Source: an uncultured Hymenobacter sp. (GTDB taxonomy: Bacteria; Bacteroidota; Bacteroidia; Cytophagales; Hymenobacteraceae). From it: 64,000 bases of DNA. The notes under the pieces are model-generated. The model ran no database searches. It was not told where the DNA came from and was given only the letters and a program-made list of their open reading frames with translations. Shown one piece after another: positions 42,328-51,057 of the stretch; the stretch's first letter is position 1, and the number at the start of each line of letters is the position of its first letter. Location: assembly GCA_913776615.1 (NCBI GenBank), contig CAJYPK010000047.1:124001-188000 (forward strand), read 5' to 3'. The translations under genes and the position numbers were made by a program.

Positions 42328-43266
42328 TTAGAGCGTGTACAGTGCGGTTTCGGCCCCGTAGCCGTAATTGGTGTCGGCCTTGCAGAGCATCTTGATGAAG
42401 TAGAGCTCGCTGTTGGCCTGGAGCTTGGCGATTTGCACCGTGGCGTCGTCTTTCGAGTTGAGACCGAACCACAGGTTGCTCGTCATATCCGGCGCGCCCT
42501 TGGCCCAGAAAATGGTGTTGTCGGGCATGCCGTAGAGGTAGACCATCTGCCGGCCAGCGAAGCGCATGAGGCCGGCCATCGTGTTGTCGATGCCCTTGAA
42601 GCCAGCCGCCCGCTGGGCGCGTTCCCAGAGTTGAGCGGTTTTGTAGCTCACGAATACCTTCAGATTCGGGTCATAGAGCACGGCGGCCGGTACGGTAGCC
42701 AGCGAGGCTTCGAGTTGCGCCTCAATGTTGCTCACGGTCAGAATTACCGGCGAGGCGACCTTGGGTACATCGCTATCGGCAATGGCGCGGGTGATGAGGC
42801 CGTTGAAGTACTTGAGGTTGGTCGTCAGGTTAGTGTCGCCCCGCATGATGGCCCCACCCAGCCACTGGTTGTGCTTTTTCATCACCTCCTGCAAAATCAC
42901 CGACTCTACCGTGACGGGCAGGCGGCGATCAATCAGGGTCGGATTCAGGTTTACAGCCTCCCAGTGGTCTTCGAAGTCCCGGGGGTTGAATTCCTGGTAG
43001 ATCATATAGTCATTGGGCTCCAGCACGCGGGCATCCACCGTGATGGTGCCCTGGCCCGTGCCAGCATTGCCCGAAACGGGCGTGGGTACCCGGTCCTGAA
43101 TGAAGTCGTCGCTCACCGTCATGCGCGGGATGGTGAACTTCTTCTTGATGCCATCCTTGACCATCACGTGCCCACCCTGCACGATTTCGTTGCCGATGGC
43201 GGCCTTGACGATGAAGCTGCTGGCAACCTCACCCGAATAGGTGGTATCCTGAATTACGAGTGCCAT
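42328..43266 (-). CDS. Major capsid protein
   Basis: 312 residues, encoded directly downstream of the protease/scaffold gene, the standard place for the capsid. Features such as FTIPRMTVSDDFIQDRVPTP, an E-loop-like stretch and PNLKVFVSYKTAQLWERAQR fit an HK97-type fold. The family is assigned by position and composition, not by a recognised signature. No separate decoration gene is seen. Confidence 0.7.
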   Translation of the reverse strand: MALVIQDTTYSGEVASSFIVKAAIGNEIVQGGHVMVKDGIKKKFTIPRMTVSDDFIQDRVPTPVSGNAGTGQGTITVDARVLEPNDYMIYQEFNPRDFEDHWEAVNLNPTLIDRRLPVTVESVILQEVMKKHNQWLGGAIMRGDTNLTTNLKYFNGLITRAIADSDVPKVASPVILTVSNIEAQLEASLATVPAAVLYDPNLKVFVSYKTAQLWERAQRAAGFKGIDNTMAGLMRFAGRQMVYLYGMPDNTIFWAKGAPDMTSNLWFGLNSKDDATVQIAKLQANSELYFIKMLCKADTNYGYGAETALYTL

Positions 43267-43304
43267 AGGAAGCTACTGCGTTGAAAAAGCGTGGGGAGAT
43301 AGGA

Positions 43305-44390
43305 CTACTTGCCAGCCAGGCGGGCCTGCACTTCGAGCATTGCGCCGCCGGCGGTAAGTGGGGGCAATTGGTTGCCGCTGGCATCGGCCGTGATGGTGGT
43401 AAGCAGCGAGCCGCGGCCGGGCATGGCGTCGAGCACGGCCTTGCAGCCGGCCAGGTCCACCTTGGCGTGGGCCTCGAAAGTGGGCTTCTGAGATGCCGTA
43501 ATCTTGCCTGCGGTAATAGCACCATCGACCAACGCCGTCACGGCCGCCGTAGCCGCCTCGGCCTTGGCGGTGGTTTCGGCTTCCTCCAACTCGGCTACTT
43601 TCTTATTGGCCGCTTCCAGGGCGGTGGTGGCCGTGGCCAGCGCAGCTTGCGCGTCTTCGGCTTCTTTTTTAGCCTTGTCCTTCTCGGTGAAGGCGGCCTG
43701 CACGGCCGTGGCCACGTCGGCATCCGAGGTGCTGGCCGTCACGGTGGCTACCCCCGCAGCGGCGAAAATGGGAATCAACAGGTTCTTCATGTCAGCGGCG
43801 CTGAGGATAGTGGCGTAGTAGGAGTGCAGTGAGGCCGTGGGCAGGTCGGCCGGCGGGGCCTGCGCTTTCTTGTCGTCGTCGATGATGGCCGTGGCAAAGC
43901 CCAAAGACAGGGCCTGCTCGGCGTCGAGGTAGGTGGTGGCGGCCATCAGTTCGGCGCACTTCTCCACGCTCTGGCCCGAGGCCGCGGCGTAGAGCTGGGC
44001 CATCGAGTCGTTGATGGCCTTCTGCTGGTTGATGGCGTTTTCCAGGTCGGCAATTCCGCCCTGCACCCCGCTGGCGCAGTTGTGAATCATGAGCTTGCCG
44101 TGGGCGCTGATGAAGCGCTTGTTGCCGGCCATGAAAGGGAGCGTAGCGGCCGAGGCCACCAGGCCCACGCAGTAGGTATCGACCTTCAGGGCCGAGGCCT
44201 TGAGCAAGTCGTACATGGTCTGGCCCTCCTGCCAGTTGCCCCCGCCCGAGTTGATGCGCACGCTCACCCGCCTCTCGCCCGAGGCTTCGGCCTGGGCTAG
44301 CTGCTGGCCGAACTCGGCCGCGCTCAGCCCCGTGCCCGATTGCGGGTCGAAGCCGATGGCGGAGTAAATCTGGAGCGTGGGGATGGCCAT
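43305..44390 (-). CDS. Prohead protease/scaffold (ClpP-type, Mu gpI-like)
   Basis: The N-terminal ~190 residues are a ClpP-fold protease: VRINSGGGNW, nucleophile Ser80 (GLVASAATLPF), His103 (MIHNCASG). The rest is a helical scaffold (KDKAKKEAEDAQAALATATTALEAANKKVAELEEAET) and an Ala/Gly-rich end. The start at 44390 (MAIPTLQIYSAIG) is chosen because the longer frame enters the control region. It is 361 residues and opens the minus late block. Confidence 0.85.
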   Translation of the reverse strand: MAIPTLQIYSAIGFDPQSGTGLSAAEFGQQLAQAEASGERRVSVRINSGGGNWQEGQTMYDLLKASALKVDTYCVGLVASAATLPFMAGNKRFISAHGKLMIHNCASGVQGGIADLENAINQQKAINDSMAQLYAAASGQSVEKCAELMAATTYLDAEQALSLGFATAIIDDDKKAQAPPADLPTASLHSYYATILSAADMKNLLIPIFAAAGVATVTASTSDADVATAVQAAFTEKDKAKKEAEDAQAALATATTALEAANKKVAELEEAETTAKAEAATAAVTALVDGAITAGKITASQKPTFEAHAKVDLAGCKAVLDAMPGRGSLLTTITADASGNQLPPLTAGGAMLEVQARLAGK

Positions 44391-44552
44391 GAGTGGGCTA
44401 GCGGAATTGCTAGCCCAAAATTCCCCGTAGCCCAAACGGGGCACGTTTTACAATTCCGATTCGTCGGAAAAAACCGTATGAGTCGTGCCTAAAAACCGTA
44501 CGATTTGGAAAGATTTTTCAGGGCTCACGGGCTGTTTCGGCAGCTTTGGGGT
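44391..44552. promoter_or_regulatory. Divergent late-gene control region
   Basis: This 162-nt gap separates the two late blocks. It holds stem-loops at 44395-44402/44409-44416 and 44423-44428/44436-44441, a 6-bp dyad TTCCGA/TCGGAA (44454-44459/44464-44469), and direct repeats AAAAACCGTA at 44469-44478 and 44491-44500, 22 bp apart. These are plausible binding sites for a late activator, but none is matched to a known one. Confidence 0.55.
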
Positions 44553-45056
44553 ATGAAAAAGAAAGCCCCCACAACGCCCAAGCGCGAAGACGCCCTGCGC
44601 AACGAGGCGCAGGTGCGCAAGGCGATGGGGGCGTTCATTCGCAAGCACAAGCGCCCGCCCACCGTGCAGGAACTGGTGCAGGCCACGGGTCTGAGTGACA
44701 AGACGGTGAAGCAGCACCGCCAGCGCATCAAGCTCGGCGACGGCAGCCCCAACGTCTTTCAGCAGCTTACCGGTGACGTACTTATGGCCCTGCACGCCCG
44801 GGCTGTCGGCTACTCGCACCCGGCCGTGAAGATTCTGGCCGTGAGCCAGGGCAAAGGCGAGCCCTCGGTGGTAGAAACGCACGACTACACGGAGTACTAC
44901 CCGCCCGATGCGGCCAGCGCCAAGCTCTGGCTTCAAGTAGTCGAAGGGTGGGGAGAAAAAACCCAGCATGAGCACTCGGGCGAAGTGAAGGCGCCCGGTC
45001 CGCCGGCTATTATTCAAATTATCCGTCACCGCCCCGCCGATGGTAACCCTGAGTAG
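44553..45056 (+). CDS. Putative small terminase subunit
   Basis: 167 residues from the ATG at 44553 (MKKKAPTTPKRED...). A helix-turn-helix is likely at about residues 30-62 (AFIRKHKRPPTVQELVQATGLSDKTVKQHRQRIK). It overlaps the large terminase by 17 nt and opens the plus late block, where TerS is expected. The family is inferred from place and HTH. Confidence 0.7.
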   Translation: MKKKAPTTPKREDALRNEAQVRKAMGAFIRKHKRPPTVQELVQATGLSDKTVKQHRQRIKLGDGSPNVFQQLTGDVLMALHARAVGYSHPAVKILAVSQGKGEPSVVETHDYTEYYPPDAASAKLWLQVVEGWGEKTQHEHSGEVKAPGPPAIIQIIRHRPADGNPE

Positions 45057-46557
45057 CCCGCAGGCTGATATTCTGGAGAGCCGCCAGCAGGTCAACCTGT
45101 TCCTGGCTGGGCAGGGTAGCGGCAAGACGCACTTGGCCGGGGTTATTTCCTATCTCTACCTCTCGCAGTTTCCGAAGCTGCGCGGGCTCATTGCGGCCAA
45201 TACTTATTCGCAGCTCACACGCTCCACCTTGTTTCGCATCCGTGAAGTGTGGAAGCAGGAGTTTGGGGTGGTGGAGTATGACGAGAAAAAGAAGCAGGGG
45301 CATTACGTGGTGGGCAAGCGCCCGCCCCGCCACTTCACCGTGTTCTACGAGTTCGACAGCTACAACAACATCATGTGCTTTGCTTGGGGCGCAGTGGTTT
45401 ACGTCGGCTCGCTCGACAACTACAAGGCCCTTGACGGCATGGAAATCGGCTGGGCCATGCTCGACGAAACTAAGGACACCCGGGAGGTAGCCGTCAAGGA
45501 GGTCATCGTGGGCCGCCTGCGCCAGCCGGGCCTCTACGTTAACGAGGCGGGCGAGCTGGTAGGCGAGTTGACGCCCACGCCCTTCAATCCACTCTACATC
45601 TTCACCTCGCCGGCCAAGGTGCCCTGGCTCAACGAGTGGTTCAGCCTCGACCAGTTTCAGGCCGAAATCAAGGCCACTATCTACCTACCCCCGCAGTACT
45701 TCTGCAAGCAGGTGGGGAATAAGTTGGTCACGATCAGCGCTAGCCATCTCAACCGGCACAACCTGCCCAGCAATTACATCGACAACCAGTTTGCCAACGT
45801 GGGCAAGGACAAGCACGGAATGCTCATCTACGGCGACCCGTTTGCGCGGGCCGGTGGCGAGTTCTACAAGCACTTCGACCGGGCCAAGCACGTGGGCAAG
45901 TACGCCCAGCTCTACGATCCCACGCTGCCGCTGCACCTGAGCTTCGACCAGAACGTGGTGCCCTACAACACGCTGACGGTGCACCAGATTTTCGGTACCA
46001 AGGCCGTGCAACTGGCCGAGTTCTGCCTGGGCAATCCCAACAACAGCACCGGCAAGGTGTGCGAGGCGCTGCTCCGATCGCGCTTCGGCCAGCACGAGGG
46101 CGGGGTATTCGTCTACGGTGACCCCTCGGGCAACAAGCGCGACACGCGTAGCGAGGAAGGTACGAACGATTACTCCATCATCCTCAAGGCCCTGGCCAAG
46201 CTGCGCCCCCAGAGCCGGGTGGTGACCAAGGCCCCGCCGGTGGCCGTGCGCGGGGAGTGGATCAACGGCGTGTTTGAGCGACAGTTGGACGGGTTGGAAT
46301 TCCTGATTGACGAGGGCTGCACCAACACTATTGGCGACCTCATCTACCTGAAGGAAGCGCCCGACGGTACGAAGCTCAAGGAGAAAGTCACCGACGAGGC
46401 GACGGGCGTGAGCTTCGAGAAATATGGGCACTGCTCCGATACGCTCGACTACTTCTACACCAGTGCCTTCAAGGAACAGTGGCGCCGCTTTCACAAAAAA
46501 GAAACGGTGGTACTGCCCGACCTCATTCTACCCAATCGCAGCCGCAACGGCTATTAA
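45040..46557 (+). CDS. Terminase large subunit
   Basis: The packaging motor. Walker A is AGQGSGKT (23-30), and MLDETKDTRE carries a Walker-B-like acidic pair. The C-terminal nuclease shows spaced Asp residues (LSFDQNVVPY, VYGDPSGNKRD) and GHCSDTLDYFYT. At 505 residues it is full length. It is followed by DUF1320, portal and gpG genes, as in Mu-like head modules. Confidence 0.85.
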   Translation: MVTLSSPQADILESRQQVNLFLAGQGSGKTHLAGVISYLYLSQFPKLRGLIAANTYSQLTRSTLFRIREVWKQEFGVVEYDEKKKQGHYVVGKRPPRHFTVFYEFDSYNNIMCFAWGAVVYVGSLDNYKALDGMEIGWAMLDETKDTREVAVKEVIVGRLRQPGLYVNEAGELVGELTPTPFNPLYIFTSPAKVPWLNEWFSLDQFQAEIKATIYLPPQYFCKQVGNKLVTISASHLNRHNLPSNYIDNQFANVGKDKHGMLIYGDPFARAGGEFYKHFDRAKHVGKYAQLYDPTLPLHLSFDQNVVPYNTLTVHQIFGTKAVQLAEFCLGNPNNSTGKVCEALLRSRFGQHEGGVFVYGDPSGNKRDTRSEEGTNDYSIILKALAKLRPQSRVVTKAPPVAVRGEWINGVFERQLDGLEFLIDEGCTNTIGDLIYLKEAPDGTKLKEKVTDEATGVSFEKYGHCSDTLDYFYTSAFKEQWRRFHKKETVVLPDLILPNRSRNGY

Positions 46558-46567
46558 GCACCCGCCC

Positions 46568-47002
46568 ATGAGCTTTCTCACCCCCGACGACTACGGCCTG
46601 CAAATTCGGCAGGAGCTACGTGACCTTGTGACCGACGGCAGCAGTACGTTGCTGGAAGATGCCGGCCTAGCCGCGCAGGTCGAGATGGAAAGCTACCTGC
46701 GTGGGCGTTACGATCTGGATGCCGTGTTTGGAGCCACCGGTACCGACCGTAATCGCCAAGTGGTGATGTACCTAGTCGATATGGCCCTGTATCACCTGCA
46801 CAGCCGGCAGAATCCGCGCAACGTGCCCCAGATTCGACAGGACCGCTACGATCAGGTAATCAGCTGGCTGAAGATGGCCCGCAAGGGTGAATTGTCGGTG
46901 GGGCTGCCTCCACTGCCTGCCACGGAGCCCGACGGTACGCCGACCCCCGGTAGCATCCTGCCACGGGGCGGCTCCTTGCCTAAGCAACGAAACACCTACT
47001 AA
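46568..47002 (+). CDS. DUF1320 (Mu gp36-like) protein
   Basis: 144 residues from the ATG at 46568 (MSFLTPDDYGLQIRQELRDLV), chosen over a longer antisense-like extension. SFLTPDDYGLQIR and VESYLRGRYDLDAVF-type helices, with the ALYHLHSRQNPRNVPQIRQDRYDQVISWLK core, are DUF1320-like. Mu-type phages carry it as a head-completion gene. Confidence 0.78.
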   Translation: MSFLTPDDYGLQIRQELRDLVTDGSSTLLEDAGLAAQVEMESYLRGRYDLDAVFGATGTDRNRQVVMYLVDMALYHLHSRQNPRNVPQIRQDRYDQVISWLKMARKGELSVGLPPLPATEPDGTPTPGSILPRGGSLPKQRNTY

Positions 47003-47006
47003 CTAA

Positions 47007-49307
47007 ATGGGAACTGTACTCGAATTGCTACGCCAGTCGGCCAGCCCCGCCCGCGCTGGCTTCGCCGACAACAAGCCCGGCGGCCTCACATCCACGGCCT
47101 TCCCCGTGCAGGTACAGCGCACGCGCCAAGATATTGGGAAGTGGCGCGATGCCCTCAACCGGGCAGAGGCTGTCTTTTACCCCGAGCGCACGGCGTTACT
47201 CAACTGTTACGCTGACACGATGCTTGACGCGCACCTGTCGAGCGTGTTGGCCACCCGTAAAATCAACGTGCTGGGCCGGCCGTTCAAGGTGGTGGACAAA
47301 GCCGGTAAGGAGAACCCGGCGCTCACTAGGCTGCTGCGGCGGCCGTGGTTTCGGCAGGCATGTGAGTACGCGCTGGAGTCTAAGTTTTGGGGGCACAGCC
47401 TGATGGAGTTCGATACGCCCACTGATGGTGAGTTCCACAAGGTGAGTCTCATCGACCGGCAGTACGTGTTTCCCGAGGCCGGGCTGGTGCGCACCATGCC
47501 GGGAATGATTGTGGGCACCGACTACCGCAACGACCCGCAGTATGCGCCGTGGGTGCTGGAAGTAGGTACCCGCCGCGATCTGGGACTTCTGCTGAAAGCT
47601 ACGCCGCTGGTTATCTGGAAAGCCTTAGTGATGAGCGCCTGGGCGGATTTTGTCGAGATGTTCGGCATGCCCTACCGGGCGCTCACCGGCGACTTCGACG
47701 AGGCGCTGATTACACAGTTCAACACCATGATGGCCCAGATGGGGCAGGCGGCCTACGGCGTTTTTCCAGGGAATACTAAAATCGACTTCATCACGCCGCC
47801 TAACTCCACAGGCGATGTGTACGACAAGTACATCGCCCGCCTCAATAGCGAGTTGAGTAAGTTGGTGCTGGGGCAGACCATGACCACCGACGACGGCAGC
47901 AGCCAGAGCCAAGCTAACGTGCACGAGCGGGTAGCTGATGCCTATACCCGCGACGACTGTGGTTGGCTGACCGACTGGGTAAATGAGCAATTACTACCGT
48001 TCCTGCTGACGCACGGCTACCCGCTGGCCGGCTACGAGTTCGCGTTTGACGAGTCGGAAAGCCTCGACATGAAAGGGCAGTGGGAAATCGTGAATGGCAT
48101 CCTGGGCCAAGGCTACAAGGTGCCCGCGGTTTACCTGACGGAGCGCTTCGGGGTGCCTATCGACGAGCAGGCCCCGTCTACTGTAGACGGCGGCGAAGGC
48201 AACGACGTGGGCGCGGCGGCCCCCGAAGTGCGCCCCATCCTCGGTTACCACATTGAGGAAGGGGTGGTGAATCGCAACGAGGCCCGCGCCCAGCTCAACC
48301 TGCCTGCCGAAGATGATAGTGAGGCGCAGGCTCAGCAGAAGCTCAAGGCCCAGCTGTCGGTACTGCAAGCCGCCACCGCAGCCGGCGTGCCGCTGGCCCA
48401 GGCGGTAAAGCTGGCCGGGCTGGAAGACGTGTTGGGGAAGCTGCCTGAGCCCGCACCAGTGCCGCCGGGAAAGCCCCCGGGGCCGCCGGCCCCGACCCAA
48501 CCGGCGACGACAACCGCCCGCGTTGAGGCGTTCTACGCCCAGGCTTGCACGCGCTGTGGTGGCGCGGTAGGAGAGGTGCGCGCCAGCAGCCAGGCTGATA
48601 CGGGCCGGCTCACCATGCTCATCAATCGGTTGATCGAAGCCATGCACACCGGCGACCTGTTTACCAGCACCATCGACCAGCCGCTCTACCACTACCTGCG
48701 GGCGCACCTGGAAGAGGCGGTGCAGCTGGGCTTCGGCATCGTCGATGAGAAGCTGCGCGGCTACCTGCTGGCCAACGTGCAGCGCTTCTCGGGCTTCAAG
48801 ACCTACGCCGTGCAGCAGGCCATGACAGAGAAGCTGACCGACGCGAAGGGCAACATCCGACCTTTTGCCGAGTTCAAGGCCGACTGCCTGGCCATCAACC
48901 AGCGCTACAACGTCGATTACCTGCGCACGGAGTACAACCAGGCCATTGCCAGCAGCCAGATGGCCGCCAAGTGGAGTACGTTCGACAGCTATAGCCTACT
49001 ACGCTACGATACCGTGGGCGATGAGCTGGTACGCCCCGAGCACGCCAAGCTTGACGGCATCACCCGGCCCCACGGCGACGCCTTCTGGAACGAACATTAC
49101 CCACCTCTCGCATGGGGCTGCCGGTGTACTGTATCGGAATTGGGCGACGACGCTACGGCGACTCCCGCGCCACAACTGGCCGGGCTGCCCGAAGCAGCCG
49201 AGGGCTTCCGCGAGAACGTGGGAAAGACCGGGCAGATTTTCGGGGCCGACCACCCGTATTTTCACCTCAGCGACGAAGAGGCGCGCAAACTGGAAAGTCA
49301 GCTATGA
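47007..49307 (+). CDS. Portal (DUF935) fused to MuF-type head protein
   Basis: A 766-residue fusion. Residues ~1-430 are a DUF935 portal (AVFYPERTALLNCYADTMLDAHLSSVLATRK, KFWGHSLMEFD, GVPIDEQAPSTVDGG...). A Pro/Ala-rich linker (about 475-510) joins it to a MuF/gp30-like domain ending HAKLDGITRPHGDAFWNEHYPPLAWGCRCTVSELG. In Mu these are two genes, gp29 and gp30. It overlaps the gpG gene by 4 nt. The single reading frame is uninterrupted. Confidence 0.85.
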   Translation: MGTVLELLRQSASPARAGFADNKPGGLTSTAFPVQVQRTRQDIGKWRDALNRAEAVFYPERTALLNCYADTMLDAHLSSVLATRKINVLGRPFKVVDKAGKENPALTRLLRRPWFRQACEYALESKFWGHSLMEFDTPTDGEFHKVSLIDRQYVFPEAGLVRTMPGMIVGTDYRNDPQYAPWVLEVGTRRDLGLLLKATPLVIWKALVMSAWADFVEMFGMPYRALTGDFDEALITQFNTMMAQMGQAAYGVFPGNTKIDFITPPNSTGDVYDKYIARLNSELSKLVLGQTMTTDDGSSQSQANVHERVADAYTRDDCGWLTDWVNEQLLPFLLTHGYPLAGYEFAFDESESLDMKGQWEIVNGILGQGYKVPAVYLTERFGVPIDEQAPSTVDGGEGNDVGAAAPEVRPILGYHIEEGVVNRNEARAQLNLPAEDDSEAQAQQKLKAQLSVLQAATAAGVPLAQAVKLAGLEDVLGKLPEPAPVPPGKPPGPPAPTQPATTTARVEAFYAQACTRCGGAVGEVRASSQADTGRLTMLINRLIEAMHTGDLFTSTIDQPLYHYLRAHLEEAVQLGFGIVDEKLRGYLLANVQRFSGFKTYAVQQAMTEKLTDAKGNIRPFAEFKADCLAINQRYNVDYLRTEYNQAIASSQMAAKWSTFDSYSLLRYDTVGDELVRPEHAKLDGITRPHGDAFWNEHYPPLAWGCRCTVSELGDDATATPAPQLAGLPEAAEGFRENVGKTGQIFGADHPYFHLSDEEARKLESQL

Positions 49308-49759
49308 GCCAGGACGCCCTCAAGCAGTTCCGGCAAGACCTGCGCGCCTACCTCAAGAAGCTCCCGCGTGAGCTAGGCAAGGCCGTGGTGCTGGAATCGG
49401 CCGATAACTTCCGCCGCCAGGGCTACGAGAATGACCAAGGGGCCGTAGTGCCCTGGGCACCGCGCAAGAACGCGAAGGTGCACGGCCGCACGCGCAAGGA
49501 TGGGGGCCGCGACCGCCGCTACAAGAATCCCCGGCAGCGGGCTATCCTGGTGAAAACGGGCCGCCTGCGCCGCTCAGTGCGCATCGTGGCTACTACGGCT
49601 ACCTCAGTGACTATCGGCAGCAGCGAGGTCTATGCCGAGGCCCAGCAGGAGGGCAACGGGCGGCTGCCCGCCCGGCCATTCATCACTTTAGGGCGTTCAG
49701 CCCAGCAGAAGCTCACGCGCAAAATCGCCGCCAGCATTACCGGCTTACTCAACAAATGA
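49304..49759 (+). CDS. Virion morphogenesis protein (gpG-like)
   Basis: 151 residues from the ATG at 49304, which overlaps the portal stop as ATGA. PWAPRKNAKVHGR, QRAILVKTGRLRRSVRIVATTATSVTIGSSEVYAEAQQEG and RPFITLG are the gpG/Phage_tail_S signature. It is involved in head-tail completion. The gene downstream overlaps by 4 nt. Confidence 0.82.
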   Translation: MSQDALKQFRQDLRAYLKKLPRELGKAVVLESADNFRRQGYENDQGAVVPWAPRKNAKVHGRTRKDGGRDRRYKNPRQRAILVKTGRLRRSVRIVATTATSVTIGSSEVYAEAQQEGNGRLPARPFITLGRSAQQKLTRKIAASITGLLNK

Positions 49760-50283
49760 CCAGCACCTTCGCTACCGTCTACGCGGCCCTCGCTGACCGC
49801 CTCGCCACCGAGACTACCCTGGGCTGGGTGGACCTCGACCAGGGCCAGCTCACCAGCGACGACTCGCTGAGCCAGGAATACAGCCTGCCCTTTCACCAGG
49901 GCGTGGCGCTACTCGACTTCGACGAGTGCGACTGGCACGACATCGGCCAGGGCGTGCAGCGCGGTACTTGCCAAGTGCGCGTGACGCTGGCCGTGGAGGT
50001 CGCGGCCGACTCGTACCAGAGCAGCCGGCAGCGGGACGCGGCGCTTCAGAAGCTGGAGCTGCTGCGCGACGTGCACGCGGCTTTGCAGCACTTCGATGGG
50101 GGCGGGCAGTTCGGGGCCTTAGTGCGCACCTACTCGCGCAAGGAGCAGGGCGTGGCGGCCGGTATCTGGGTGTACTCGATGGGGTACAACTGTCTGCTCA
50201 CTGATAGCGACGGGTACGACGGAGCTACGCAGACGGTCAGCGGACTAGATACGGTGGAGCTGCCGCGGCTAGTGTTGCCCTAG
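49756..50283 (+). CDS. Hypothetical head-tail joining protein
   Basis: 175 residues, last in the plus late block. It is alpha/beta with a terminator-like layout (TVYAALADRLATETTLGWVDLDQGQL ... ALLDFDECDWHDIGQGVQRGTCQVRVTLAVEVAADSYQ) and fits a Mu gp37/tail-terminator role by place and size. No signature is recognised with confidence. Confidence 0.6.
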   Translation: MTSTFATVYAALADRLATETTLGWVDLDQGQLTSDDSLSQEYSLPFHQGVALLDFDECDWHDIGQGVQRGTCQVRVTLAVEVAADSYQSSRQRDAALQKLELLRDVHAALQHFDGGGQFGALVRTYSRKEQGVAAGIWVYSMGYNCLLTDSDGYDGATQTVSGLDTVELPRLVLP

Positions 50284-50303
50284 CACCAATGGCCCTAAAG
50301 CAG

Positions 50304-50337
50304 AAAACCCCGCCGGCACACGCCAGCGGGGCTTTTT
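50304..50337 (+). terminator. Rho-independent terminator of the plus late block
   Basis: CCCCGC (50308-50313) pairs with GCGGGG (50326-50331), with an inner GGC/GCC, then a T-run. It lies between convergent 50283 (+) and 50336 (-) genes. Confidence 0.8.
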
Positions 50338-50560
50338 ATTTCGTCTTCGGCATCACAAGCCGCTCTACTGTGGCAATGCTCAGGTGATGCTCCTGGGCCA
50401 GCTGAGCCAGCACGTACTCGCGGGTGTAGAGGCGGGGCCGGGCCTGCTTGGTGAAACGCTGGTAGAAAGCGTCCCGGATGGCGCGGTTGCGCTTGTCGAG
50501 GTTGGCTTGCCGGGCCAGGGTGGCCGCAGAAGGGACTTTGGGTAGGGCAGTAGGTGTCAT
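50336..50560 (-). CDS. Small helical protein
   Basis: 74 residues, very basic. TREYVLAQLAQEHHLSIATVERLVM could be a helix-turn-helix. It is the last gene of the minus early block. Function unknown. Confidence 0.55.
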   Translation of the reverse strand: MTPTALPKVPSAATLARQANLDKRNRAIRDAFYQRFTKQARPRLYTREYVLAQLAQEHHLSIATVERLVMPKTK

Positions 50561-50623
50561 GCAGCAGGGGTTTTCTTACCTCGAAGCTCCTGCTTGTACT
50601 CTTTTTATGCTAGAAACTTATAC

Positions 50624-50800
50624 CTAATTTTTGCCTTGCTTCCGTAGCTCTGGGTGGCGGCTGATGAAGCGGTAGAGACTGCCCGGCGTGCGGCCCAGGG
50701 TAGCCGCCAGATCGGAGGCGGACTGGTCGCGGTAGTGGTGCAGCAGGTAGAGGTAGTCGGCGCGGCGGTAGGGCTTGCGGGTCAAGTTGTTAGTAGGCAT
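50624..50800 (-). CDS. 58-residue HTH protein
   Basis: A short reading frame from the ATG at 50800 to TAG at 50624. The sequence reads YRRADYLYLLHHYRDQSASD...LAATLGRTPGSLYRFISRHPEL, a clear helix-turn-helix (resolvase/SANT-like). Transcribed with the early block. It is small but well formed, so it is likely real. Confidence 0.6.
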   Translation of the reverse strand: MPTNNLTRKPYRRADYLYLLHHYRDQSASDLAATLGRTPGSLYRFISRHPELRKQGKN

Positions 50801-50834
50801 AGGGGCTTGCAGAATAAGGGTAGTTTATTGGAGT

Positions 50835-51056
50835 TTAATGGGACTTGCTTTGCGTCAGGAAGTGGCTGGTATCGGTCGGGCGGTGGCCGTGCTTGCGGGC
50901 CACGGCGCAGAGCTCGATGGCGCAAGCTTCTGAGCAGGCCCAGGCCACGAAGCGGATGCCGCGGCCGTCGGTGGGCTCGACCACGCCGTAGCCCGCCTCG
51001 CGGTGGGGCGGGGCGGGCTGGGGTTGGGCAGTACTGTCGGGTGTATTCGTGGCCAT
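50835..51056 (-). CDS. Small hypothetical phage protein
   Basis: 73 residues from the ATG at 51056 (MATNTPDSTAQPQ...). It has a Pro-rich start, then YGVVEPTDGRGIRFVAWACSEACAIELCAVARKHG with three Cys. Not recognised. It lies one nt after the stop of the preceding gene. Confidence 0.5.
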   Translation of the reverse strand: MATNTPDSTAQPQPAPPHREAGYGVVEPTDGRGIRFVAWACSEACAIELCAVARKHGHRPTDTSHFLTQSKSH

Positions 51057-51057
51057 A

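Noticed and set aside
29641..44390. Tail genes as an eCIS or R-type tailocin
   Set aside because: Terminase, portal, protease and capsid genes are all intact next to it, so this is a full phage.
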